Assembly (NCBI RefSeq): GCF_001625215.2
Contig: NC_030384.2
Location: 28,136,527 to 28,200,526 of the forward strand
DNA: 64,000 bases
Reading direction: 5' to 3'
DNA from: Daucus carota subsp. sativus
Taxonomy: Eukaryota; Streptophyta; Magnoliopsida; Apiales; Apiaceae
A model generated the notes under the pieces. The model saw only the letters and a program-made list of their open reading frames with translations, was not told where the DNA came from and made no database searches. Of this stretch, positions 37,615 to 50,124 are shown in pieces (within the stretch, counting starts at the first letter, position 1; the number at the start of each line of letters is the position of its first letter). The translations under genes were made by a program, and so were the position numbers.

Positions 37615-37866
37615 TCACCTTAGATACTCCTTGTAAAACACCCTGGACTCATCTTTAACCGTAACCATCTCACTAAAATGCTCATCGTCCTTGTTATTCA
37701 AATTTCTTAATAGTCTGTTTATTACACTCTTGTTGCGCGCATCGAACTCGGGTTCGACTCACCTAAAAAAACTACTCTTTTCATTGACTCAAGTTAAGAA
37801 TCTTCTCCCCGGATTATACTTCGTCCATGATGTCTTCTCCACTGCCCAGTTTTCATACCAACATTG
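37615..37866 (-). pseudogene. GRF-type zinc finger relic
   Basis: The minus strand reads a Cys-Trp start, then TSWTKYNPGRRF, and later FF-R-(stop)-VEPEFDARNKSVINRL. This is the pattern of plant GRF zinc-finger proteins (C-x-C ... T-x-N-P-G-R-R-F-x-x-C ... F-F-x-W-x-D), with the conserved Trp codon changed to TGA and an earlier stop after GRRFLT. It runs to a stop at 37615-37617. Such proteins are numerous in plant genomes, often near transposons. It is non-functional. Confidence 0.55.
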
Positions 37867-39210
37867 TTGATTCTTTGTTGCATAATTAATTATTAAGAGT
37901 TTTGTGGTTTGTTTCAACTTTTAGGTTATATGCATACAAAGCTTATACATATTCTCACAGAACGTTGAAGGCATGAAAAATCCAAATCACCCTTAACGAT
38001 CGTTAATGACGTCTAGTCAGGTGAGGCGGGGACCTTTTTGCTGAAAAAAGATTTGTTCAGCCATACCAAAATGCTGACTTTTAAAAGTCATCCAACAACT
38101 TACAATTTTAAAACAGTACAATTTTCTCTTATAAAAATAAGATTTAATAATGTCCTAGATTTGTCACCAAACTAAGTATCAAAAAGTTTCATATTATAGT
38201 CTCGTGTTTCCCTTATTTTTACAAATGCACAATCAAGGACTAATTATATGATCATTTGAAGGGCACTAGTTAATTAAAAGGTGTAATTTCGGGACACCCC
38301 AACTATGCCCGTCACAGACCCAATATGTTTAATGTAGATCTGACTCATCGAGCAGCGAGAGTGCGGAAAAAGTTTATGCCCGCACGATTTAAATATCGAA
38401 TGCTTTGGTTAATAACCATGCTTTCTCCAACTCAAGCTACACGCGCCAGACACTAGTTAACTTTATGGGAAAGTTAGATTGATTTCTTAGATTAACTGAT
38501 GTTCTGACATGCAGGATCTTGTAAGAGAATTTACAAAATATCTATGTTGAGTGATTTTGGTAGTTGTTTGCTTATCGTCGATAAGACGGCACGATGCAAT
38601 GGATAGACGGCAGTAATTGTGACATAGCATAATGAAGCCATGAATAATTGCAGTCTTGTTGTGTATTAAACTGTGAAAAGCATGTCAATTCATGGGGCAC
38701 CTCTCCTCTTCTAGCCGGCTAGAGCTGGTATTCAAAATCTAGCAATGCATGCAAGACACAGAAAAATGCCAAATCTAGTTAAACTTTTTTGACCACTTAG
38801 TGCAGTCCCTTGACTCATGTGTCACTCTCTTCCCCAAGCTTATTTGCTACAAGTTCCCCATGAAGGATTATTTTCATAAGTCACTTGCCCTTTTATGTTA
38901 CCTTTCTTCCTGCATGTACAAATCAAGAATTTTTCCTTGCAAAAAAAAAAAATCAAGATTTTTAATACTTACTCGGTCTCAATTCTTTTGTCTTGTTTGA
39001 CTTTTTGTAGTCAATTTGACTGAAATTTACATATATTAAATAATTGAAAAAAAATATAAAAGGTATATTACAAAAATCTACATTTATTCTACTTTAAGAT
39101 GTATTTTTCGATTTTTAGTAAATCATGCAAGAATAATTACTCAGGTCAAAATTTAGTCAATTCAACTATAAAAAGTCAAACAAGACAAAAGAACTGTGGG
39201 ACGGTTGGAG
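37867..39210. other. Intergenic, upstream of the ABCG gene
   Basis: No gene seen. The right end is a Stowaway-like MITE (38972-39210). The proximal promoter of the ABCG transporter should be here and just beyond. Confidence 0.45.
38972..39210. mobile_element. Diverged Stowaway-type MITE at the ABCG promoter
   Basis: TA-flanked, with ends ctcggtctcaattcttttgt and the inverse acaaaagaactgtgggac...ggag. Long inverted arms share 'cttgtttgactttttgtagt' with 'caaacaagacaaaag'. It ends about 110 bases before the ABCG start codon. Confidence 0.7.
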
Positions 39211-39216
39211 TATTAC

Positions 39217-39223
39217 TATAAAT
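39217..39223 (+). promoter_or_regulatory. Putative TATA box of the ABCG gene
   Basis: tataaat, 100 bases upstream of the start codon and 5 bases beyond the MITE's TA flank. The position is right for a plant TATA box plus a short leader. Not proven. Confidence 0.38.
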
Positions 39224-39322
39224 GTTGCCATTATAGGTGAGTACTTTGTGTACATTAGTTGTTGAGTGATGCTCTTTAGCTTGATACTTGACACTGTTTA
39301 GAGTGGATAATTTGGATCAGCA

Positions 39323-42300
39323 ATGGCTACAGAAGAGCTGGCAAAGTCGATGAGCCGAAGGACGAGTATGAATAGATCATCCGGCAGTTTAAGATGGTCC
39401 TCAGCAAGTCTCCGGGAGGTGTTTGATTCCCCAGGAGGAGATTTATTTCAGCAGAATGGAAGAGAGGATGATGAGCAAGATCTCAAGTGGGCCGCCATCG
39501 AAAGGCTTCCCACATATGATAGGTTAAGACATGGAATGGTAAAGCAAGTTCTTGAAGATGGAAATGTAGTTCATCACACAATGAATGTGGCTACTTTGGG
39601 AGTGCAAGACAAGAAGATCCTTCTGGAGAGTATACTTAGAGTTGTTGAAGAGGATAATGAGAGGCTTCTACGTAGAATTCGTGATCGAACTGACAGGTGA
39701 GAAGTAAAACTGTGATACCTTTAAGGTGTCAAGTATGATTATAGATTTTTAATTTTTTTTTGGCAGAATCGATGGATTTATAAAATTGTTTTGCAATAGG
39801 GTTGGAATCAGTATTCCCAAGGTTGAAGTGCGGTTTCAACACTTGTCAGTTGAAGCAGATGCCTATATCGGATCGAGGTCACTTCCAACGCTCCCAAATG
39901 CCTTCTTAAATACCATAGAGGTACTCTCTGTTGTGTACAAATCCTATTGACAATACCCTTTTCATTGTCATAAGTTGTGTAGGTTTATGCAAGCTAGTTT
40001 GCCTTATTTCAATAGATATCAAAAATAAAAACAAGAGTCATTTTCCATGAAGGAATTTCGTAAGGAAAAACAGAATGAAACTTTGCTGGAGGAATAGAGC
40101 ATGCATATATGAATATCCGGGATCAGGATTTTTGCTTATCCAGAAGCAAGTCGTGCAATTTATTCATCTCTTGCTAAAACTATGATGAGTTTGAACTCTC
40201 GTATGATATGTTTTTCTGCGGAACTCACAGCTTTTTGATATAGCCACAGTTTAACTAATTTATTATTTGACAATTTGTTTTTTAGAGATGATTAATGATC
40301 CTATAAGAATATCAATCTTAACTAATGTCATACTTCTCTTATAAATTTCTTTCGTAAACAGGATGTTCTTCGTATGTTAAGACTTGCTCCATCAATGAGA
40401 AAGACAGTTGAAATACTCCATAAGGTGAATGGAGTGGTAAAACCATCAAGGTACATGAAAATCTACCATTATAGATGTTATCACCCGAATTCTAGAAAAG
40501 AAAAAAAAAGGTCCTTCGTACTCTAACCAAGACAGTGGTCATAAAAGCAACAGTCGTGCAGATGATACAGAAAAAGTATTCAGAACTCAAAGCATGTCCT
40601 TGAACATTTTTATTTTCACACGGTTGCTGCATAAAATGTGCATTACCAAAAATTCTGTGTCCAAAAATGTCACAAACAGTTCGTTAGTTCTATTTTATGG
40701 ATTGAATTTCTTATAGTATTCTGTCAATTCTCTTATTTTTTATTTTTTACAGGTTGACACTTCTTTTGGGGCCTCCGGGGTCTGGAAAGACTACTTTCTT
40801 AAAGACCCTTGCAGGGGTTCTGGGAAAGGATCTAAGGGTGTGTAAACGACACCTTTCACTGTGTGAAAATTGACCATTTTGCCTGTGTTGCTGATATTTG
40901 CTTCTCTATTTAGTTACATTTTATAATATTTTGGCCAGGTCACTGGACAAGTAAGTTATTGCGGCCATGACATGTCAGAATTCATTCCACAGAGGACCTG
41001 TGCATATATAGGGCAACATGATCTTCACCATGGTGAATTAACAGTAAGAGAGACATTGGACTTCTCTGGACGTTGTCTGGGAGTTGGAACAAGATATGAT
41101 CTCCTGTCAGAACTGACAAGAAGAGAAAAAGATGCAGGCATCAAGCCAGATGCAGAGATAGATGCTTTCATGAAAGCCACGGCTATGTCAGGCCAACACT
41201 CTAGTTTGGTCACTGATTATGTTCTCAAGGTTTGCATGTTTCTTTTTTTATCTTTATTTACTATCTAAAATGAGTCATGTATCAACTGTAAGTTTATGTA
41301 CCAGATACTGGGATTGGACATTTGTGCTGATATAATGGTAGGAGATGTGATGAGAAGGGGCATCTCTGGTGGGCAGAAGAAGCGTGTCACTACCGGTATA
41401 TGAACAAGCTATTGTGTTTTTAATATTTCAGATTATTCCTATTACACTTGCTGATCTGACAACATTGTATTAGGGGAAATGCTGGGTGGCCCTGCAAAGG
41501 TTTTTTTCATGGATGATATTTCAACAGGTCTAGACAGTTCTACCACTTATCAAATTGTCAAGTATATGAGGCAAATGGTCCATATCATGGATGTAAGCAT
41601 GATAATATCTCTTCTCCAGCCTGCACCTGAAACTTTTGATCTTTTTGATGACATCATACTCCTTTCAGAAGGTCAAATTGTCTATCAAGGTCCCCGAGAT
41701 AATATTCTTGAATTCTTTGAAACTGTGGGATTCAAATGCCCTGATAGAAAAGGAGTTGGGGACTTTCTTCAGGAGGTTACTTCAGAGAAAGATCAAGAAC
41801 AATACTGGTACAATAAGAATGAACCATACCACTATGTTTCTGTTCCTGAATTTGTCCACCAATTTGGCTCGTTTCATGTTGGCCAGAGAATCACTGACGA
41901 TCTCTCGATTCCTTATGATAGAGCTCAAACCCATCCGGCTGCATTAGTGAAAGAAAGATATGGTATTTCCAACATGGAACTCCTCAAGGCATCCTTCTCA
42001 AGGGAATGGTTATTGATGAAGCGCAACTCCTTCTTATACATATTCAAGACCGTCCAGATCACTATCATGTCAATTATTGCTTTTACAGTGTTCTTTAGAT
42101 CACAGATGCCTAGTGGTCAAGCTGCAGATGGAGGAAAGTTTTTTGGTGCACTTTTTTTCGGTCTCACCAATGTGATGTTCAATGGGGCAGCAGAGCTAGG
42201 ACTTACACTGATGAGACTTCCTGTCTTCTTTAAGCAAAGAGATTCATTGTTTTTTCCAGCATGGGCGTTTGCAATACCAATATGTGTCCTTAGAATACCT

Positions 42301-45300
42301 ATATCAGTTATGGAGTCATTGATATGGACAATTCTAACATATTACACAATGGGTTTTGCTCCAGATGCTACTCGGTATGCATTAAATTTGTTCTTGAAAC
42401 TGGTTATATTGTCTTCTTGGAGGGAATTCAACATTTGCAGAAACAATGGCTGAATTGGCAACTTTCAATTTTATGTTAGTTTTAATAGCAATGTATATAT
42501 AATATATACTAAAAGAAATATTAATTTGGCTTGTATTGTAGGTTCCTGTGCCAATTGTTGGCGTATGTTGGCATAAATCAAATGGCTTTGTCTCTCTTCC
42601 GTTTCATTGCAGCGGTTTCAAGGATACAGGTTGTTTCAAGTTCACTTGGTACTTTTGCGTTGCTATTGGTCTTACTCCTTGGTGGATTTATAGTCGCAAA
42701 AGGTAGGTTACTGGATTAATAGAATCTTGCGCTACCTCTAGACCTTACACTTCTAATATTTATGAGATATGACTACAATGTCATGGTCCTATTCTCCCGA
42801 GAGTCCACAATTGCCACATACACAGAACTTGGCTAAAGTAGACCCTTTTTCATATGTTGCAGATGACATAGTATCTTGGCTGAAATGGGGCTATTATATT
42901 TCTCCATTGATGTATGGGCAGAATGCCATAGCTGTCAATGAATTTCTTGATGAGAGATGGAATGGTGTAAGTTCAACTGATTTGATTTTATCAGTTGCCT
43001 TTGCATACATTGATTGACACTATATGAGGATCATTACGGAAACTTAATAAGTTATTTTTAACAGCCCAATACAGACACAAGGATAGATCAACCAACCATC
43101 GGAAAGGTTCTTCTGGCAAGCAGAGGGATGTTTCTGGATGGATATATGTACTGGATATGTGTATTTGCATTATTTGCCTATTCAATCGTCTTAAACATCC
43201 TCTTTATCCTGGCACTGACATACCTAAACCGTAAGATGCATCTTTTGACTAGCATCAATTAGAAAGATGGTTTTTTTGGGCTGTATCTAAGAATTTGATA
43301 ATGAATGCAGCCTTTGGAAGTTCCAAGTCTGTCGTTAATGATGATGCTAACAGTAAGAAAAAGAACAAGTTCTCCTCCAACTTAAAGGTGTCTGCTGACC
43401 AGAACTCAGCATCCAATGCTCCTTTGCATAAAGGTTTTGCCACTTTAGCTTGATACTTATGGAAACCCTTTTATTCAGTAAAAATTTATGTGATTTAAAC
43501 TACAACAGGTATAGATATGGCAGTAAGGAACACTCCACATCGCACCAATTTTGGCGTTGAAAAAGACAACAAAAGAGGAATGGTGCTTCCTTTCAAGCCC
43601 CTCTCACTTGCATTTGAACATGTAAATTACTATGTTGATATGCCCCCTGTAAGTCACTTGTCCTAATTCCCTCTTCTGCTATATGTTACTTTTCCGGTAT
43701 ATTATCACTACTGTTCTTAAAATATTTTAGATTAATGTACCCATATACACTGGTGGAGACTGTTGTGCTAGTATTATGACTAATAGTTTTCCATCAGAGT
43801 AGAATATATGCGGTGATTGTTGATGCTGTAGATTCTTACAGTAAAAACCATGTGTTTATTCAGGAAATGAAGAGTCAAGGAATTCTAGAGCATCGTCTCC
43901 AATTGCTACGAGATGTGAGTGGTGCTTTCAGGCCTGGTGTTTTGACAGCATTAGTTGGTGTGAGTGGTGCTGGAAAGACCACATTGATGGATGTGTTGGC
44001 AGGAAGAAAAACTGGAGGGTACATTGAAGGAAGTATTAGCATTTCAGGTTATCCAAAGAACCAAGCAACTTTTGCCCGCGTCAGTGGTTATTGTGAACAG
44101 AACGACATTCATTCTCCACATGTTACCATCCATGAATCTCTTGTGTACTCAGCATGGTTACGCCTTGGTCCAGATGTGTCGAATGAAATACAAAAGGTAC
44201 GGTTAGTTTGATTTCGCTCGCTACTTTGATTGCAGACATGTCTGTGTCTACTAATTTTGTGTAAATAAATCAGATAAGGTTGACATTTTAAAAAATTGTC
44301 GTTTTTCAGATGTTTGTTGAGGAAATAATGGAGTTAGTTGAGTTAAATGGGCTGAGAAACGCGCTAGTTGGACTCCCAGGAGTAAATGGTCTATCAACTG
44401 AACAAAGAAAGAGGCTTACTATTGCAGTAGAATTGGTTGCTAATCCCTCGATCATTTTTTTGGATGAGCCAACATCAGGCTTAGATGCTAGAGCAGCGGC
44501 AATTGTCATGAGAACTGTGAGGAACACAGTGGATACAGGGAGAACTGTTGTGTGTACAATTCATCAGCCAAGCATAGATATTTTTGAAGCTTTTGACGAG
44601 GTGCATACTAAATTTAATTTCCTTCACTTGTTATATATGTTGAAACAACAATCTTGCAATATGGTAGAAAGTAACCATATGCTTGCAAATCAAGTCATAC
44701 GTGTGCAGTTCTTCAAGAACTTAATATCTGTGATTATAAAATTATATCTAGCCCGCCATTTACACGTACCCCTCACATATAAGCTGGTTTAACGATGACA
44801 TGTTTCACAAGTTACAGAATCGGAAGTGAAGCACATGTTTTATCAAGCTTAACATCATTCAACTAATTACATGTACTGAGCAACCAGTTAAACTATTTCA
44901 TATGTTCAATGTTCAAATTTACCAGCTTTGGTACATGTGGTGCTTTTAACTACAACTGAAATTTGGTGATTTTATGAAAAGTTATAAATTGCATCTATTT
45001 ATAGAGCTTATTCGTAAATTGACATACGAAGATTACTCTTCCACAAGGAGGTGTATCTAGTACTTCACAATTTTAACTTGCCTGATGTTGGACTCTGTAC
45101 ATATATTAGAGGTTTATATAAGATTTGAAGAAAGTAGCTTTGCTTTCCTTAAAACTTGTAACTTGTCATTATCAGCTTCTGTTGATGAAAAGAGGAGGCC
45201 AAGTTATTTATGCTGGAGCTCTCGGACAACAGTCTCATATGCTCGTAAAATATTTTGAAGTGAGTGCTACATATTTTCGGTACTTATTAGTTAGTGCAAG

Positions 45301-46767
45301 ATGTTTCAGCAGATAGAAATCCCATATCAATGTTGTATTTTTTTTTCAATTCTGAATTGATAATATCAGATGTATTGCAGTCAGTTTCAGGAATTCCCAA
45401 ATGTAAAGACGGTCAAAATCCAGCAACATGGATGCTGGATGTCAGCTCTGCAGCTGTGGAGTCCCAGCTTGATATTGACTTTGCAGAAATTTATGAAAAA
45501 TCTGATCTGTACAGGTATGCAGTTTTGTCTAACTACTCACTGCAGTCTCGGACGAGTCTTTTCAATGTTAACAGCAACATCCTTTCCCATTCAGGAGCAA
45601 TATAAAACTCATTAAAGAACTAAGCAATCAAGCACAAGGCTCTGAGGACTTGCATTTTCCGACCCAATATGCACAACCCTTTTTTACTCAATGTAAGGCT
45701 TGCTTATGGAAGCAGCACTGGTCAGACTGGAGGCATCCAGAGTACAATGCTATCCGCTTCCTGATGTCAACAGGATTTGGTATAATATTTGGATTAATTT
45801 TTTGGGGACAAGGGCAAAATATGTAAGCACGAGATCTTACTATGTAATCATAGCATGCCCTCTTTGTTGGCGTAATATTGGTATTTATAACTCTACTGGT
45901 ATATCTACAGCCAAAAAGAACAAGACCTCTTAAATCTGCTAGGAGCTATGTATTCTTCTATTTTGTTTCTTGGGGGAACAAGTGTGGGGGCTGTACAGTC
46001 TGTTGTTGCAGTCGAAAGAACAGTTTTCTATCGCGAAAGAGCAGCAGGGATGTATTCAGCACTGCCATATGCATTTGCTCAGGTAACACATAACACTACT
46101 GTCAATTTGATTAATATTAGTGTTCCACATTTGCTCAGAACGATTGTTTGTTATGCTGCAGGTGGCTATCGAGGTTGTTTATGTTTTCATCCAGACATTC
46201 ATCTATAGCCTTCTACTGTTTACTATGATTGGATTCCCCCTGCAAATCGAAAAGTTTCTTTTCTTCTTCTTTTTTGTGTGCATGTGTTTTGTTTATTTCA
46301 CATTGTACGGAATGATGCTTGTTGCCCTCACTCCAAACTTCCAAGTTGCTGCTATTACCATGTCATTCTTCCTCGGTTTATGGAACTTGTTCTCCGGCTT
46401 CCTCATCCCTAGGACTGTAAGAAAAACTACATAATGCTGGAATTTATTCTTAGTTCATCTAACTAAATATAACATCTGCATTGTTCGGAAATTGCAGCAA
46501 ATACCAATCTGGTGGAGATGGTACTACTGGGGCTCCCCGATCGCATGGACAATCTATGGCTTGATCACATCTCAGCTTGGTGAGAGTAAGGACCTTGTCG
46601 TGAGATTTGAAGAAGATAGTGTATCAGTAAAAGATTATCTGAAAGATGTTTTAGGATACGAATCTGATTTCCTCGGGTATGTTGTTTTAGCACATATTGG
46701 TTGGGCAGTTCTTTTCGCCTTTGTTTTTGCTTATGGCATTAAGTTTCTGAATTTCCAAAGGAGATAA
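39323..46767 (+). CDS. Full-size ABCG transporter, PDR (pleiotropic drug resistance) type
   Basis: Twenty exons: 39323-39696, 39800-39920, 40362-40450, 40753-40837, 40939-41229, 41305-41395, 41474-42374, 42542-42702, 42863-42966, 43065-43230, 43311-43433, 43509-43648, 43864-44196, 44310-44600, 45176-45259, 45381-45514, 45595-45822, 45911-46082, 46162-46416, 46498-46767. They join in frame to 1470 aa, normal for the family. The layout is NBD1-TMD1-NBD2-TMD2. NBD1 has Walker [10 protein letters not shown] (201-209), signature ISGGQ (340-344) and Walker B VFFMDD, with Asp365 where Glu is usual. NBD2 has Walker [10 protein letters not shown] (914-922), the degenerate signature LSTEQ typical of PDRs, and LDEPTSG with Glu1046. 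The start [14 protein letters not shown] region is a plant PDR hallmark. Members export terpenoids, phenolics, hormones or defence compounds across the plasma membrane; the substrate here is unknown. It appears functional. Confidence 0.95.
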
Positions 46768-47200
46768 ATGACAGTATTCAGTACTTTTACCTAGTTACAT
46801 GTCTTGCAACTTTTGCATCATGTGTTTGACATTAATTTCCCCTGTACAAAATGAAAAGATTTTTACCAAGGCACGAAGGAATAATGAATGTAACATTGAC
46901 ATGTTAGGAACGTGTATTTCATTTCAAATGTTGGAATTCAAATGACATGATTTGAGCTGTCGTTTCAAATTCTCAAGTTTACCAGCGGGAAAGAAACTAC
47001 CAAAATGAATGGGCCTTAAGCCAAGCTAACTATTTTGTATGGTCTTGAAACTACCAAAATATGTAGCATCCCTACAAAATTTGAGCTGGGAGGTAAATTT
47101 AGTACAAGCTCAGAGCACATATCCTACAAGTGCTTATGGCTGGACAAGCAATGCCCACAAAAAATGAGTTCTATATATTGAATGGTTTAACAAAAATAAT
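46768..47200. other. Convergent 3' region between ABCG and carrier genes
   Basis: The two genes end towards each other and are 433 bases apart. The gap must hold both 3' UTRs. Near 46850 'aaaatgaaaag' and 'aataatgaatgtaa' could serve as polyadenylation signals for the ABCG gene. I see no gene here. Confidence 0.5.
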
Positions 47201-50016
47201 CTACACTGTGTAATCAGTAGCACTCTGCTTTTGCTTCTTCTGATTGTCCTCCACAATTCTTTGCAACTCCTTTTCGCCCGTTGCAATCAAGCGTTTAACA
47301 GTGTCAAAGGTTGTAAGCCTAATGCTGCAATGATAAATGGATGAAGATGGTAACTATGAACAATACACCAAGTCCCGCCACAACAAGAAGAGTAGTTCAG
47401 TTTATAAGCATAAGTTATTTAACTAAGTGCACCAACAAATCATGAACTTTAACGAGATCATTACATAATTCAAAGACACGACTAGCTGGAAACCTGAAAC
47501 TAACTGGCCGATTATTTTATTTTTTTTTAAAAAGGCCAAACGTATATGAATGTGAACGACATAGTAAACGATCTAAAGAAAGATGAAAGGAGGAAAAAAA
47601 CTAAATGAAAGGAAAACACATAAACCTGCTGTTGGGTAATGTTTTCAGTGCATTCGGGAGAAAGCCCCTGTATAATCCAGCCAAACCATCTCGTTCCACA
47701 ATACCTACAACGTAAAACACTGCAAATGGAAACAGGCGCAACAAAGAAAAAGATAGCGCATGAAATGTTTATCAGTAATCGCTATTTTTCAATAAAAAAG
47801 CAATCACCTGGAAATGCATCAAAAAATGTCTTGTAAGGTGCATTCTTCAGTTGCATTTGTCGTCGCACTGTGTCCAAGGGGTAACACATCAGTGTGGCAA
47901 TGGTAGCTGACACCAAAGCAGTAACTAGTGACGCTTCAGTCTTCTTTTGATATTTCTCTGGCAATGATTTTTTCACCCTACATCAGAAAATAACTCAAGT
48001 CCAAATTCAAGAAGATAGTCCTTCATTATCTACTAAACTTCAAAACATTTTGCAGACTGCATAAGCTCACAAGTCAAAAACACAAAAGTTCACAGCAATG
48101 TAAGGGGCTATGCCAATAAGAGAAGGCCCAAGCCCCTTGTAAAACGCTGCTAGTCCCTCGTCTCTCAGCATGTTTAGGGTAACCTGAAAAAAGTACAATA
48201 AGAACACTTTACTTTCAGATTCCAGACGGTGTTTTTCTAAAGCTTAGATATAATCAGCATAAACTATTTTAACCTCTGACATTGTTCTGCGCCCTGGTTC
48301 AACAGCTAACCGTAACCTCAGCACATCTAGGGGATACGTAACCTTCAAGAATTCAAAGGAAAAGATTGAAATCTAAGTCCACTCAGAGACACAACTAGTA
48401 CTCAAGATATGATACTGATGTATGATTAACAAATTACATATTCACTGACAATAGATATTAGTTGTCAAGATTCTTGAACAAGAACTTCTTTTACTTACAT
48501 AAAATTGTAACAAGACTGACACCACTCTTTCGACGTTATTAACAGTTATATACTACGTTTACGTGCTTGTGTTTTTAGTTTTAACAATTCCATCTGCTCT
48601 ATAACTTACGAAAGTTGAGGTCATGCCTGCACATGCGCCTGCTGCAAGTCTTCCTATAACAGAGAGCTCACCATCCTCTCCTTCGAACAGTTTCTACAAT
48701 TCCAAAACTAAGACAGATTAAAAACTGCAATTACTGTAAGACTAACAAAATTTGCACACTGGATTTAGCATTACCTTGTAGGTTTCGTAAGCAAACAATT
48801 GTACTGCACTATAAGGTATGACACGTATCACCTACACAATAAGCTAAAATAAAATCAGCATATAACAACACTGCAGACTTTAAAACATTTATAAGGAAAG
48901 TCTTGAATTCAGTAAGGAAAACGTCTATTTCAAATATAAACACGAGTGATGACATGAAGGACCTGAGGAAGGTTTCCTTTCCAGTACCCTCTTAGTCCAT
49001 CTTCCTTCCCAATTACTGCAAGCGCCTGCATTTATGTTCCACACGCACAATGAATTACTTGAACAATGCAAGAGGAGCAAAACATCATGAATTTGGTATA
49101 TATATCTTAATCCTTAAATTTTGGGCTACAGATGATACTTATGTGAAGGTCAATTGCGATGCTACTATGTTCACAGTCCACAGACAAAGGTAACATCTTA
49201 ACTTGTATATAGAGAAAAAAAAGATAGAAACAGATACCTCTAAGAATCCAAATGAGTTTCTAGCACCCTCCCCGCCTGCTCTCAGACCATGAGTCTGCAG
49301 TATAGAATACGTCTGGCTAGCTTATACAGCATATAAAATTGAAAAAACAATAGCAACATACACCCTGATGTTTACATAATTTAACACCCCTGCATTTCAA
49401 TCCTTCAACTCTAGTAATAATCTAATCAAACTCCAACACGAACTCTGGCTAAATATTCGATAAAAACTCCTCAAAATCAAAATTTCAAGTGCCCAAATTG
49501 TCAATAAGTCCAAAAAATTGAGCTGTGGCTCATGCCACTCAATTTCATAAAAAAATGTGAACAAATTAACAAATTTACAGGGGAAATGTAATGTATAAAT
49601 TTTTCGAAGAATTGGTCATCTCATCATTTGCATGTATCTACATTAATCCAACATAATTCACAACCACAAATGCGCATAAATTTGACCTGCATAAGCAGCT
49701 TGACACGGTCTAGGGGCGCAGTACAAGACTTAGCAGCAGCTCCAGCCACTGCACCAGCCGCAAACAGAGCGGCCTCTCTTGGAACCAACGCGAACATGGC
49801 CAACGGATACTTCAACAGCTGCGCCATGCTTGGCGCAAACTCTCTGTCCTCCCTCTTTTCCACCAGTGAAACACAGGCAAAACCTGCACTAGAAAGCTGC
49901 AGCTTGGCTCCTGAATTGCACGCACTAGTGGGTGCACAAGGTGAAGAGTCGAGGCCCGGAATGCGGTGCCATGTGAAGGTTGGTCCGTCGGGTTTTGAGG
50001 GGTTTGGTGAGGCCAT
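47201..50016 (-). CDS. TAAC: Thylakoid/plastid ADP,ATP carrier (mitochondrial carrier family)
   Basis: Ten exons on the minus strand: 50016-49687, 49294-49238, 49025-48963, 48831-48775, 48693-48610, 48342-48274, 48183-48071, 47977-47808, 47704-47626, 47324-47201. They join in frame to 381 aa. Three carrier repeats are visible, each with the Px[DE]xx[KR] signature: APLDRVK in exon 1, YPLDVLR in exon 6 and YPLDTVR in exon 8. An N-terminal extension of about 80 residues would fit a plastid transit peptide. Family and context point to the thylakoid ATP/ADP carrier (Arabidopsis At5g01500, also reported to carry PAPS), which supplies ATP to the thylakoid lumen or exchanges nucleotides across plastid membranes. 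The 1287-bp fold-back element lies only 108 bases upstream of the start codon. The protein looks complete. Confidence 0.92.
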
Positions 50017-50124
50017 TTCAGGGAGAATGGAGGGAGTTTTGTTGGTTTGAAGATGAAGAAGATAAGGTAAAGTCTCGAGGTTTATATGAGCAGGGTAAAT
50101 TACACTTTGTGGCTGTTATCTTTG

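Noticed and set aside
37730..37765. 'gaactcgggttcgactcacc' as a tRNA or SINE B box
   Set aside because: No A box at the right distance and no cloverleaf; on the other strand the segment encodes part of a decayed GRF zinc finger.
41025..41213. Minus-strand open frames within ABCG exons
   Set aside because: Shadows of the exons on the other strand; no motifs.
42374..42541. Apparent frameshift in the ABCG gene after GFAPDAT
   Set aside because: The open frame runs into an intron. A normal donor (cg|gtatgc at 42375) and acceptor (attgtag before 42542) restore the expected [12 protein letters not shown] sequence.
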